Shown here piece after piece: positions 49,101 to 57,147 of a DNA stretch of 64,000 nucleotides. The stretch is from positions 400,858 through 464,857 of the forward strand of contig NZ_CAKLBP010000001.1 of the NCBI RefSeq assembly GCF_920984665.1. Reading direction: 5' to 3'. Position numbers and translations under genes: made by a program. Within the stretch, counting starts at the first letter, position 1, and every line of letters begins with the position of its first letter. This stretch comes from Pedobacter sp. Leaf170 (GTDB lineage Bacteria > Bacteroidota > Bacteroidia > Sphingobacteriales > Sphingobacteriaceae). The notes under the pieces were generated by a model. That model was not told the origin of the DNA. It saw only the letters and a list, made by a program, of their open reading frames with translations, and ran no database searches.

Positions 49101-51035
49101 TTTGACATCAAGGGCTCATATTATGATATTTTAGACTTGCTAGTTGGTTATAGTGGTATATATAGTCAAATAACCGTTCCAAATTCTGCTGTATGGCAAA
49201 GAGTTTCTTATACTACGAACTCAAATAACGTTAGTGGAAGTGATGCTTTCATTGTATACGGAACTGGCTACAGCCAACAATTTTATATAACCAACATAAA
49301 AGTTGAAGAAGGCCAAAAAGCCACAGGGTGGACACCTTCTGTTTATGATGTGTCAAATAACGCACAAGCTTTAGCAAACACAGCACAAACAAATGCTACT
49401 AATTTAGCTTTAGGTTATGCAAATGCAGCTCAAGCAGCTGCTCAAAATTATGCTACTTCACAAAGTGCATTTGAACGGGAAGTAGCTAAAAGTTATGCGG
49501 ATGGAAAAATAAGCGCCGAAGAATTAGCAAGAATAAATCAAGCCGCTACAAATTTAGCAGATGCAAAAGCAGATAGCCAAGCTAAATTTTTAACAGCTGT
49601 TACAAATGCAAATGGTTATACCGATACTAAAACAATTGCGGCAATTTCCGCTGCTCAAACTTACGCAGATAGTGTTTCAACAACCAAAGCAAATGCCGCG
49701 GTTTTATCTGCAACTTCAGCCGCTTCGAGTGATGCGACAGCAAAAGCAAATGCGGCACAGTCGGCTGCCGTTTTGGCTTCGCAACAGCTTTTAAATGATT
49801 TATCAATCGGTGCTGTCAATAATTTAAACAACAGCAATTTTGCTTTAGGTTTAACAAATTGGGGTATAAATGGCGGTAACGTAATTGCGGCTAACGTTGA
49901 TGGTCGAAGTGCTGTTTTTATTGGATCAACTGCTTACGGAAATGGTATATACACTGGCAGTATTGTACATGTTAAAACAAATACCTGGTACACAATTTCA
50001 TTTGATATTAAAGGGTCGTATTATGATAATTTAAACTTGTTAATTGGTTACTCTGAAATTTATAATCAAATTTCTGTATCAAACTCAACTGCATGGCAAA
50101 GGGTAAGTTATACAACTAATTCAAATTCATTTAGTGGTTATTCGCCTTTTATTGTTTATGGTTCAGGTGCAAGCCAACAATTTTATATAACCAACATAAA
50201 AGTTGAAGAAGGACAAAAGGCCACAGGATGGACACCATCTGTTTATGATGTGTCAACAACCATACAAGCCGCCCAAACAGCTGCGAATAACGCAATCACT
50301 GCATACAACAATTTAACATCCGCATTGAAGGGCATGGCCTATCAGGATGTTGTGGAATATTCAAAATTAGGTTCGACAATAATTGAAGGTGGCATGATTA
50401 GAACTAACCTAATCGACGCAGATTATATTAAAACGAATTTCATTACCGCGAGCTACATTCAAGGTTTGGATATCGTTGGTAAAAGCATTCGCACACCGGG
50501 CACTGATAAGTTTTTCGAAGTAAGTGCAGCACTTAACAATTTTAGACTTTACTCAGGTGGAAATGTCTTACTTGAAGGTGATGACGACTCTGCAGTTGAA
50601 AGCATCACAATACAAGCAAATGATTTTCCGCTACCTCCAACGATTACCATTACTTATGGCCCTGGCTTTAGAGTGGGCGACTTTGCAACCTCGGATGGAG
50701 CATCAAGTATTGGAAGAAAAGGTTTTATAACCAACGGTTTCTACAAAAAAATAAATCAGGTTTCTGGAGCCACTGAATTCGAGGTGTCGCCAGAGGGAGT
50801 TGTAAAAGCTAATACCGGTTTAAACATAACAGGAAATACAGTTCTTGATACCGTAAAGGTTAAAGATGGAAACACCGAATTAAGCGGATGGACTGGCTAT
50901 GTGTTTCAAGTGGCCGGCGGTAGCTCAAATCAAGTTCGTATCCATCAAACGCCATCTATTCCACCTGGCGCAACTTGGGTTAAAACAACTTATAAAAACG
51001 GAATCGTCGTCAATGTTGAAGGCGGTCAAAATTAA
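46137..51035 (+). CDS. Tail tip protein with duplicated carbohydrate-binding-like modules
   Basis: A 1632-residue protein. The first ~430 residues resemble a Tal-like tail endopeptidase/hub (ITCPVTTLTVLKLEEEDYII). Long Ala-rich coiled stretches follow. Two near-identical modules begin at about residues 924 and 1224 (NLNNSNFALGLTGW, later WYTISFDIKG), likely CBM-type sugar binders. The C-terminus is beta-rich. It ends the tail gene cluster and is the probable receptor-binding tip. Confidence 0.75.
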   Translation: MINSLAIFRAGNIIANIDIDENTVFNAKLPGTELITCPVTTLTVLKLEEEDYIIWKNAPYKIRVKPQVGKNSENLAKTYNINFLARFYDLLDTYVQDEGAHVFPYFGTAAEHLALLLASANIDDTDWIAGQVDNTEPLLLNYDWTFIRPALDMIAEAFKLEWSANGTTINLVATVGSDTGLTFEQGRSKGLHQIEINSDTSKEKINRVYGIGGTRNIDSKYRNGEETNLVFEERYVETPGVTAGSERVREGKYENLELYPRFQGVVGAVNFISENGKITSATIQDTEIDFNLLNQLQEGVKPKVSFLTGPVTGIDFEISDFNFSTKTVTLIPFTDTTGYYYPSATSKPESGDKFTFIDVRMPASYVATWENKLKAETTAFLNQNKGQRIIYSVKPDAKHLRDNNIQLNIGDRVTLIDSEFEINEIVRFTEISYPLVDEFDVTGIIGNEIVYDKVSKIFATVLNNTKQIAEITARGIIQYKRAAQALRQLESSVFDTDGNFDTDKFNVGVLTAAIGIFGVKSQNFVLSAVRLTDNIGGDANAVNISGGQLIHLEISNIGTNGDTWTITPLSQSGLNPLSLYYIYVKCSKTSQVGSWVVTTDKIKPEDVAGFYHFLAGRIYPVNNGFRDSEFTYGITDITGNRIKTGTITGRNNALEINLETGTIKGDVTFVGNSLSAINNISNNASSALNNAATAQGVANTAISNAGSALTAANNAQNSANLANQVIANIANDNILAASEKPDVLKEYNIIIGERPIIVAQAGQYSVSATNYDNNYSALINYLNPLLSAMGSDDVINGTTFRQYFTNYYNEKVSLLGAIAIKAKQLADNAQSTANTAISNAAIVQNNLTNIQNALGGLAYQSAVELAQLGSTIIQGGYIKTSLIETNALIISGGLATQSFAQSAANNAGTDALSNATTLVNNLQIGAVNNLNNSNFALGLTGWVLNGGVATPVTVDGRSAVFIGSTAYSHGIYTNSIIKSKANTWYTISFDIKGSYYDILDLLVGYSGIYSQITVPNSAVWQRVSYTTNSNNVSGSDAFIVYGTGYSQQFYITNIKVEEGQKATGWTPSVYDVSNNAQALANTAQTNATNLALGYANAAQAAAQNYATSQSAFEREVAKSYADGKISAEELARINQAATNLADAKADSQAKFLTAVTNANGYTDTKTIAAISAAQTYADSVSTTKANAAVLSATSAASSDATAKANAAQSAAVLASQQLLNDLSIGAVNNLNNSNFALGLTNWGINGGNVIAANVDGRSAVFIGSTAYGNGIYTGSIVHVKTNTWYTISFDIKGSYYDNLNLLIGYSEIYNQISVSNSTAWQRVSYTTNSNSFSGYSPFIVYGSGASQQFYITNIKVEEGQKATGWTPSVYDVSTTIQAAQTAANNAITAYNNLTSALKGMAYQDVVEYSKLGSTIIEGGMIRTNLIDADYIKTNFITASYIQGLDIVGKSIRTPGTDKFFEVSAALNNFRLYSGGNVLLEGDDDSAVESITIQANDFPLPPTITITYGPGFRVGDFATSDGASSIGRKGFITNGFYKKINQVSGATEFEVSPEGVVKANTGLNITGNTVLDTVKVKDGNTELSGWTGYVFQVAGGSSNQVRIHQTPSIPPGATWVKTTYKNGIVVNVEGGQN
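48906..50255 (+). repeat. Two direct repeats, exactly 900 bases apart
   Basis: Bases 48906-49355 recur at 49806-50255 with the same spacing of 900 bases (300 codons) throughout. Long identical blocks, such as the one around 49274-49311 and 50174-50211, alternate with diverged ones. The pattern indicates a duplication followed by selection or gene conversion. The blocks encode the paired binding modules of the tail tip protein. Confidence 0.8.
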
Positions 51036-51055
51036 ATATCATAAAATATATCAAA

Positions 51056-51331
51056 ATGGAAATTACAGCAACAACAACAAAATCGTACGGTTCAGCAAAA
51101 GTTGGCAAATGGGATTTAAAGTACGAGTGGGAATCTCAAAATGGGGCTAAACCTACAGGCGTGAAGATTACCGGAAATGACGGTAAGAGTGGATTTATCA
51201 ATTGCGATTTTTCTGAGAATAACAAGAACATCAGTTTCGGTGGTGCAGCCGAATTTGATTTAGATGTTGCGGCCAGCATCGTAGAAAGTGTAGCAAATAT
51301 TAATAATTCGTTTGAAACAACTCAAGATTAA
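51056..51331 (+). CDS. Hypothetical protein (91 residues)
   Basis: A small beta-rich acidic protein (KYEWESQNGAKPTGVKITGN) between the tail tip gene and the hydrolase. It could be a minor tail or lysis-timing protein. No family recognised. It is followed after 3 bases by the hydrolase start. Confidence 0.55.
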   Translation: MEITATTTKSYGSAKVGKWDLKYEWESQNGAKPTGVKITGNDGKSGFINCDFSENNKNISFGGAAEFDLDVAASIVESVANINNSFETTQD

Positions 51332-51334
51332 CCC

Positions 51335-51889
51335 ATGGGGAAACTGTTTACAGGTATTGACGCTTGGCTAAATACCGAACCAAATCTTCCCAAAGAACTT
51401 CAAGAGGCCATTAGACATAATGGCCTACTTGAAACGAAGGGAAAAGAAAACACTGTAGACATCATGAGATGGGCGACCATCTTAGGTGTTATTGGCTGGT
51501 ACCCAAATGATGAAGTTCCATGGTGTGGATTATTTAAAGCTATTTGTGCTTTTAGAGCAAATTGGCTAAAACTCCCCGCTCCCATGTTACTCTCTGCTGC
51601 TTGGTGGAGAAATTGGGGTGTTGAAATCGCCATAAAAGATGCTTGTGTTGGTGATACAGCTATTAAAAACAGAGTTGGTGGCGCTCATGTAACCTATATC
51701 ATTGGAGAGAATGATAAGTATTTTAGATGCTACGGTGGTAATCAGTCTAACTCGGTTTGTCCGACATGGATTCCAAAATCTGAAATTACAGATGTAAGAC
51801 GTGCCCCTTTTACTGTTAAGCCTCTAGGTGTTAAGAAAAAGTATTACAAGAATCTTGACGGAACTCCGGCAAAAGTTAGCGAATCATAG
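51335..51889 (+). CDS. Cell-wall hydrolase (TIGR02594-like), probable endolysin
   Basis: A 184-residue protein matching the TIGR02594/CHAP-like plan: catalytic Cys in DEVPWCGLF, His in GGAHVTYIIG and an Asn in GGNQSN. No signal peptide is present, so release would depend on a holin or similar. The neighbours are tail tip on the left and membrane proteins on the right, the usual lysis order. Confidence 0.75.
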   Translation: MGKLFTGIDAWLNTEPNLPKELQEAIRHNGLLETKGKENTVDIMRWATILGVIGWYPNDEVPWCGLFKAICAFRANWLKLPAPMLLSAAWWRNWGVEIAIKDACVGDTAIKNRVGGAHVTYIIGENDKYFRCYGGNQSNSVCPTWIPKSEITDVRRAPFTVKPLGVKKKYYKNLDGTPAKVSES

Positions 51890-51995
51890 AAAGTTATAGC
51901 TACCAATCGATTAACATAATACTCTATAGGCTATTGACTTAACAATAGAAACTTATGGTGCAATTTTGGCATTATACCACAAATGATTAAAGAGA

Positions 51996-52313
51996 ATGAG
52001 CATACAAAAAGAGAAGCCCAAAGATTGGGCAAACTTTCCTTGGCAGAAGGCTGTAATTATGCTGCTTACTGCTGTAAGTGTTTTGTTTGGCATAATCATT
52101 CAATCGTATAGAGAAAAGGATAAATCTCATGATGAACGCATTAATTATCTGAGGCTTTACATAACTAAAAAAGAAGAGGAAACTAAAACCTTAACACAAC
52201 AACTATATAACTGTAAAGATGAAAGTGCTCGATATTTCAGAACACAAGACAGCACAAACAGGTCTGTTCTGGATGGGCCAGCTAAAGAGTTGCTTAAACA
52301 ATTAAAACGATGA
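51996..52313 (+). CDS. Single-span lysis-region membrane protein
   Basis: A 105-residue protein with one membrane span (AVIMLLTAVSVLFGIIIQ, about 19-36) followed by a periplasmic coiled-coil (KKEEETKTLTQQLYN). The layout fits an inner-membrane spanin subunit or a small holin. It overlaps the next gene by 4 bases. The preceding gap (51890-51995) holds only a weak 6-base hairpin at 51931-51948. Confidence 0.6.
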   Translation: MSIQKEKPKDWANFPWQKAVIMLLTAVSVLFGIIIQSYREKDKSHDERINYLRLYITKKEEETKTLTQQLYNCKDESARYFRTQDSTNRSVLDGPAKELLKQLKR

Positions 52314-53080
52314 AAAAATACATTCCTTATTTGATAATAGTGGCATTAGTTTGTGTAATCGGCTGGTTATTGTTAAAACCTACTCCGGTTAACTTAAATG
52401 TAAAAGATATCATTGAGAAAGAAAGTCCGCAAAAGGTTCGAGAATATGTCGATTCACAAGGAAATACCCATACCGAATACGATATCACAAACAGTGTGGT
52501 TTCTAGGGCAGATGTGAGAAACCCAAACATTCCACTAGGCATAGTTGACACCTCGGCCATGCTATTGAAAATTGCAAGAACCCAACTCGTTCAGGTAACT
52601 AGAATAGCGTCCATGACTCGTGATAGTTTAATGCAGGCAAGATTTGAAAAAAATGCATTGCAAAAAAGGATTGCAAGATACGATGACAAGTTTGTCCAAC
52701 TTTCCTACACCCCTAATGAAGACACAACCAAAGCCGGTATATTTAGCTTTGCTTATAATAACGAAGTGACAGTTTCTCAATACAGGAAGCGAAAATGGTT
52801 TTTAGGTGCAAAGAAGAGTTATATAGACATAACTAGCAATGACCCCCGTACAAAAATTAACGGATTAAAATCACTAATTATTGAGCAAAAACAGCCAGAC
52901 TTTGGTCTCAGAATTCAGGCAGCATCAAACTATAACCCGCAAACTGGCTCTATTGGATTTGGCCCAGCTGCCCGAATTGATTTAGGAAGGTTTTCAATAC
53001 AGGGTAACTACACATACTATCCCGAAAGCACACGGTGGCGACCGTCTGTCAATATGAATTACGATATAATAAGATTTTAA
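52310..53080 (+). CDS. Inner-membrane anchored protein with outer-membrane-like beta end
   Basis: A 256-residue protein. Residues 5-22 are a membrane span, and the middle is helical (about 95-135). The C-terminal 70 residues alternate polar and hydrophobic beta strands (GSIGFGPAARIDLGRF, then SIQGNYTYY) and end NYDIIRF, with the terminal Phe typical of outer-membrane beta proteins. A single protein spanning both membranes would be a spanin-like lysis factor of an unusual type. The role is inference. Confidence 0.6.
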   Translation: MKKYIPYLIIVALVCVIGWLLLKPTPVNLNVKDIIEKESPQKVREYVDSQGNTHTEYDITNSVVSRADVRNPNIPLGIVDTSAMLLKIARTQLVQVTRIASMTRDSLMQARFEKNALQKRIARYDDKFVQLSYTPNEDTTKAGIFSFAYNNEVTVSQYRKRKWFLGAKKSYIDITSNDPRTKINGLKSLIIEQKQPDFGLRIQAASNYNPQTGSIGFGPAARIDLGRFSIQGNYTYYPESTRWRPSVNMNYDIIRF

Positions 53081-53625
53081 TATTTTAATTCAACCTCTAA
53101 TTCAGGAAATTTAGTACTTCTAAATTTCCTGTTTTTTATACTTTCAATAAAATCTTGCATATAATCAATCAAACTTAATAGGTAGCGGTACGCTGCTTCT
53201 CTCGCTTGTGAGTCCTCAAATGCTCGGTAACCCTTCATATAATTGTGAACCATTGCATTACGCTTCTCCACCATTTCAACAAACTTACTTTTAAACTCCG
53301 CAACATCGTATAAGCTGCAAAAATCATTAACTATCAGGCCCAATGTGGCTTTCTCGTCATAGTGTTTTTTGAGCTTAATATTCCAGCGAATATTTGCTAA
53401 TCTTATTTCATTAAATTTGCCTGGTAATGCACCCATTTTATAATCGTGGTGAACTTTAATTAGAAAAACTAATTTCTCATCAATGGGAATGAATAGAAAT
53501 ACAATCATTCCATAGACACTGTAAATTTCTTTGAGCTGCTTTACCTCATCAAGCTCGGAAAACTCTTGGGTGGTTAGCAGTGGTATATCTGGCATATAGA
53601 TATTTTTTCGAACAAACTTAATCAT
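53077..53625 (-). CDS. HEPN-like protein, probable lysogen-expressed toxin or defence gene
   Basis: A 182-residue minus-strand gene whose end overlaps the lysis gene by 4 bases. It is helical and contains RNAMVH (122-127), the R-x4-H motif of HEPN ribonucleases, placed after a helix as usual. Met11 (53595) is an alternative start. Lone HEPN genes at prophage ends often serve in defence. No antitoxin gene is adjacent, so regulation is unknown. Confidence 0.6.
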   Translation of the reverse strand: MIKFVRKNIYMPDIPLLTTQEFSELDEVKQLKEIYSVYGMIVFLFIPIDEKLVFLIKVHHDYKMGALPGKFNEIRLANIRWNIKLKKHYDEKATLGLIVNDFCSLYDVAEFKSKFVEMVEKRNAMVHNYMKGYRAFEDSQAREAAYRYLLSLIDYMQDFIESIKNRKFRSTKFPELEVELKY

Positions 53626-53685
53626 TATTTATTATTTGTAATTACTAATTTATTTAGCAATATTTACGATCCTTTTAGAGGTTAA

Positions 53686-53919
53686 ATGAAGAATGTGGAA
53701 ATAGTTTTTTGCGCAGCTTTTGGTGATGAAATGAGAATAGTTAGGATTAAAAATGTATCTGGCGCAGGCAACTTGTTTCATATTCTGATTGATGATTACT
53801 ATAATGGTGCATTGAATTTGAATGGTGAAGTTTGGCGATGGTTGAATATGCCTAGTGATTTCACCAGTTCCGATAGAGATTTATTAATCTCAAGATTTCA
53901 AACTAAATTGGATAAATAA
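53686..53919 (+). CDS. Small paralogous protein, copy 1 of 3
   Basis: A 77-residue protein. The stretch NLFHILIDDYYNGALNLNGE followed by VWRW resembles the cores of the next two proteins (FYVSIDDDFKGSMKI and PYYFYSKTTLIGSIEKIDG). These look like one small beta-rich family in tandem. Function unknown; expression from the lysogen is likely because the run is at the cargo end. Confidence 0.5.
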   Translation: MKNVEIVFCAAFGDEMRIVRIKNVSGAGNLFHILIDDYYNGALNLNGEVWRWLNMPSDFTSSDRDLLISRFQTKLDK

Positions 53920-53932
53920 AGGTTTTTGAATT

Positions 53933-54382
53933 ATGAATACTACAGAATTTGAGATGTACATCAATGATATTAGAAGACCATCTAAAATTAGGATAGAAGA
54001 AAAAGATGAACTTTTCTATGTTTCTATAGATGACGATTTTAAGGGTTCTATGAAAATTGATAAAAGTACTGAATCTGGTTTTGTAACCGATGATGCAGAA
54101 CTTCAGCAACATTTATACTCAATAGCTTCACATTTGGATGCTGATAGGAAAATTAGTGAATTACCTGAAAAACTTCTTGAAAGGTATGGTGATAACCTAG
54201 TTAGCTTTAGATTTATTGAAAATGATACTTTAGAGCTTACAGCGCACGAAGATACGGACATTGAAGAATTTGGGAATGTAGTGGAAGACCTTATTTATGA
54301 TGATGTAGAATTTGAGAAAAAGCTAACTGTTATTGTGAGAAAAGAAAATGATGAATATACTTATACTTTTGATATCAACTAA
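53933..54382 (+). CDS. Small paralogous protein, copy 2 of 3
   Basis: A 149-residue protein. The first 70 residues share the core seen in the preceding gene (LFYVSIDDDFKGSMKIDKS). The second half is an acidic domain (TAHEDTDIEEFGNVVEDLIY) absent from the other copies. It overlaps copy 3 by one base. No catalytic motif. Confidence 0.5.
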   Translation: MNTTEFEMYINDIRRPSKIRIEEKDELFYVSIDDDFKGSMKIDKSTESGFVTDDAELQQHLYSIASHLDADRKISELPEKLLERYGDNLVSFRFIENDTLELTAHEDTDIEEFGNVVEDLIYDDVEFEKKLTVIVRKENDEYTYTFDIN

Positions 54383-54594
54383 TGCTTCAATTATTCTATA
54401 AATACATTAACCATCCAGATTACCCTTATACTATTGTACAGCACAATATTGGTCAGCCTTATTACTTTTATTCTAAAACTACTCTGATTGGTTCTATAGA
54501 AAAAATAGATGGAGTTTGGAAACAGGTATCTGGCCGGCAAACACTTGATGAGGTAGTTGCTGGGATGGGTGCATATATTGAGCAAAATTCTTAA
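54382..54594 (+). CDS. Small paralogous protein, copy 3 of 3
   Basis: A 70-residue protein with PYYFYSKTTLIGSIEKIDGV and a helical end (LDEVVAGMGAYIEQN). It keeps the G-S-I and D-G-x-W features of the family. Coupled to copy 2 by TAATG. Function unknown. Confidence 0.5.
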   Translation: MLQLFYKYINHPDYPYTIVQHNIGQPYYFYSKTTLIGSIEKIDGVWKQVSGRQTLDEVVAGMGAYIEQNS

Positions 54595-54603
54595 CTTAGA
54601 TAA

Positions 54604-55347
54604 ATGTGCTATACAGCTACACAAGTTACTAAAGCTTATGATTTGCAGAGCCACTTCCCTGCAAAGGCAGTAGATCCTACGGTTGAAGTCAATCTGTATA
54701 AAGCATCAGGGTTTGACCATCCATCTTTATTGGTTCTACTCAACGATAATGGGGAAGACATCATTGACCTCTATCAATGGGGACTAATGCCGACTTGGAA
54801 TAAACCCCTAACTGATATGCTTGCATTAGCTAAGAGAACGCTTAACGCCAGAAGTGAGGATATCAGAACGACCACTTCTTTTAAAAATGCTATCAAAAAA
54901 CAGCGCTGCATCATCCCGGTAAATTCTTTCTTTGAGTATAAGCACATTTTTAATGAGAAAGGAAAGAAAATCGATACGCTTCCATATCTGATTCATCCAA
55001 AAGAGCAACCTTACTTTTACCTTGCTGGTTTGTATAGTTATTATAAAGAGACAGTTTCAAATGAATGGTATAAAACATTTACGATTGTTACTGAGCCTGC
55101 TAATATTTTTATGGCGGATATCCACAACTCCGCTAAACGAATGCCTTTGATGCTAAGCAAAACCCTTATCGATGACTGGATAAATCCTGATAGTCCTATT
55201 GGATTGATTGATGATATTATGCAATTTGCCTGTTCTGACGATGACCTCGCTGCTTATCGCGTAGTCAGGGAATTGAAGAGCGCTCCAAACGACAAAAATG
55301 TATTGCGTGAAGTGAGTGACAACACACAAAGTGATTTATTTAGTTAG
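54604..55347 (+). CDS. SRAP (HMCES/YedK-like) protein
   Basis: A 247-residue protein that begins Met-Cys, so Cys2 is free as the catalytic residue after Met removal. Typical SRAP blocks follow: YQWGLMPTWNKP, TLNARSEDI, IPVNSFFEYKH and AKRMPLML. These proteins form covalent links to abasic sites in single-stranded DNA. Phage copies may protect replication forks. It follows the three-gene cluster and precedes a small gene. Confidence 0.85.
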   Translation: MCYTATQVTKAYDLQSHFPAKAVDPTVEVNLYKASGFDHPSLLVLLNDNGEDIIDLYQWGLMPTWNKPLTDMLALAKRTLNARSEDIRTTTSFKNAIKKQRCIIPVNSFFEYKHIFNEKGKKIDTLPYLIHPKEQPYFYLAGLYSYYKETVSNEWYKTFTIVTEPANIFMADIHNSAKRMPLMLSKTLIDDWINPDSPIGLIDDIMQFACSDDDLAAYRVVRELKSAPNDKNVLREVSDNTQSDLFS

Positions 55348-55349
55348 AT

Positions 55350-55868
55350 ATGGAAAACTCACAAGGCCAAATTAGAGGTGGTGCCAATCTATACGGCGTG
55401 ACTTTAGCAGATAACATTAACAAAGCTTTTCCTCAGGTTAACTGTATATACGGTGGTGGAAACTTACATCTTTATCTACCTGATAGTCCGGGCTATAGCG
55501 AACGTAGCAAAGGGTTGCTGTATACCATGTTAGATGGTTTGCCTGAGATAGATGCACCACTACAAAGATTGCAGGTGATTGTCTATGTTAATGAATCAAT
55601 TCAATGCGTTACTATTATAAATCCATCAAAATTTGATGTAACTGCTTTGGATAATGCAAAAGAAAATGGATTAAGCTTTTCACAACCACCACCATCTCTA
55701 GAACAGTTAGAGCCTTTGCCACTTGACCATCCTTATTACACCGATAAGGATTATTTCAGAAAACAATCAAAGAAAAAGAAAGATGCGGTAACATTTGACG
55801 ATATCAAGAATCTACCAAACGTAAAGCCAATATTGGAAGAAATGAGAAGAGACGGCATTAAAATTTAA
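55350..55868 (+). CDS. Hypothetical protein next to the integrase
   Basis: A 172-residue protein with a beta-rich N-terminal half (CIYGGGNLHLYLPDSPGYSE) and a basic tail (FRKQSKKKKDAV). It ends 4 bases into the convergent integrase gene. No family recognised; a DNA-binding helper is possible given the basic stretch. Confidence 0.55.
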   Translation: MENSQGQIRGGANLYGVTLADNINKAFPQVNCIYGGGNLHLYLPDSPGYSERSKGLLYTMLDGLPEIDAPLQRLQVIVYVNESIQCVTIINPSKFDVTALDNAKENGLSFSQPPPSLEQLEPLPLDHPYYTDKDYFRKQSKKKKDAVTFDDIKNLPNVKPILEEMRRDGIKI

Positions 55869-57037
55869 AACTGCCGGCCTTTATTAAATTCTGTTTTATC
55901 CACATTTATTCCTAGGTCACGCATGTAAATCATTGTCATGTTTAGATTACTATGCCTGAATAATTTCATGATTTTATAAAGCTCTTCACCATCCTCGCCA
56001 AGGTGCACCGCTCTTGTGTGTTTATAGCAATATATTCCGTCACGTTCGGAAAGCTTCAGAATCTTTTTGTATGGCTTAAATAATCTTGAGAAATAATCAA
56101 GTCCTACTCTTTTTTCTCCGCCTAAAAAAGCACCCATCCTATTTCTCGCAAACACGAACCATTCGGGCGGCATTTCTGGTATTTTAAGTTCATAGAGTAG
56201 TTCTAAAAAATCAGGGTACAAAGGAATATATTCAGTTTTTCTATTCTTGGCAGTGCCGCTCTCAATTTTTAATGTCTTTTGCTTGAAGTTAAAATCCCCT
56301 ACTTTAATAAAGTTAGCTTCTGAAACATTACGCAAAGCGGCATAGTATATAAAGCTGCAGAATGTGAACAGTAGCTTATCATCATTCGCCAGCATCAATT
56401 CCTTTAGCTTTTTAAACTGGTAATCATTGAATGCTGAGTTACCAGGCTTTTCGATTGGCGCACGTTTAAGTTTTAACGTCGGAACTTTTTCAAGATAATC
56501 ATCGTAGTTATTGTAGAAATAATTGAAAAAAGTCGTGATATCTGTTAAGTAATGATTGTAGGTTTTACCTTTCCAATTTCGCTTTTCTTTATAGTGAGTT
56601 AAGAACTCGACAACGACACCTTTTCTAATATCCCGAAGTAAAACATCACCGTAACCATGTTCCTTTAGATAGTTTTTGAATAAATTAAGTTCAAGGGAAT
56701 ATTTGTGATAGGTGTTTGGTCTAACGTTCAATTCAGAAAGAAATTTATCAATGCAGAGAGAAACAGTTTTCTGTTTATCAAGCAGGTTTTGCATGACATT
56801 ATATTCTGCAAAAGGAGTGAAACCATCCTTTAACAAATCGGTTATAGCTTGAACAAAATCCTTTCCATAGTCTCTTCGTTCTTGCTTTGTCTTCAATTTG
56901 TTAAAACCAGTATTATACCTGAATCGGATATACTTGCCTGTGACCGGATGCTGGTATTTAATCCACACAAACCAATCTTTGGTCATGTCACCACCAGCTG
57001 GTTCATAAAGAAAAGGACCTTCCCACTTAGTTTTCAC
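55865..57037 (-). CDS. int: Tyrosine integrase
   Basis: A 390-residue recombinase. The catalytic set is visible: Arg236 in YYAALRNVSEA, Lys in TAKNRKT, His340 and Arg342 in CYKHTRA, His362 in FRHSNLN and Tyr371 in MIYMRD. The N-terminal 190 residues are the SAM-like core-binding and arm domains. It sits 81 bases from ssrA, which is therefore the attachment gene. The second box has RH instead of the usual GH. Confidence 0.92.
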   Translation of the reverse strand: MKTKWEGPFLYEPAGGDMTKDWFVWIKYQHPVTGKYIRFRYNTGFNKLKTKQERRDYGKDFVQAITDLLKDGFTPFAEYNVMQNLLDKQKTVSLCIDKFLSELNVRPNTYHKYSLELNLFKNYLKEHGYGDVLLRDIRKGVVVEFLTHYKEKRNWKGKTYNHYLTDITTFFNYFYNNYDDYLEKVPTLKLKRAPIEKPGNSAFNDYQFKKLKELMLANDDKLLFTFCSFIYYAALRNVSEANFIKVGDFNFKQKTLKIESGTAKNRKTEYIPLYPDFLELLYELKIPEMPPEWFVFARNRMGAFLGGEKRVGLDYFSRLFKPYKKILKLSERDGIYCYKHTRAVHLGEDGEELYKIMKLFRHSNLNMTMIYMRDLGINVDKTEFNKGRQF

Positions 57038-57074
57038 AGAATTGCTTTGATTGTTATTGTCGTCAGCTGAATGG

Positions 57075-57099
57075 TCAGCCGCATCATAAATGCGGCTGA
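57075..57099 (-). terminator. Hairpin downstream of ssrA
   Basis: TCAGCCGCAT (57075-57084) and ATGCGGCTGA (57090-57099) form a perfect 10-base stem with 5 bases between. It lies between the tmRNA 3' end and the integrase start. No T-run is present, so it may be an att-region binding site as much as a terminator. Confidence 0.45.
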
Positions 57100-57117
57100 T
57101 AATCAGGCTTTTAAATG

Positions 57118-57147
57118 TGGAGCCGAAGGGAGTCGAACCCTTGTCCA
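57118..57147. other. Putative attachment core in the ssrA 3' end
   Basis: Phages of this kind recombine within the T-arm and acceptor part of tmRNA. The conserved stretch around 57118-57147 is the likely core. The other copy would be on the left, outside the window, so the exact crossover cannot be read here. Confidence 0.45.
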
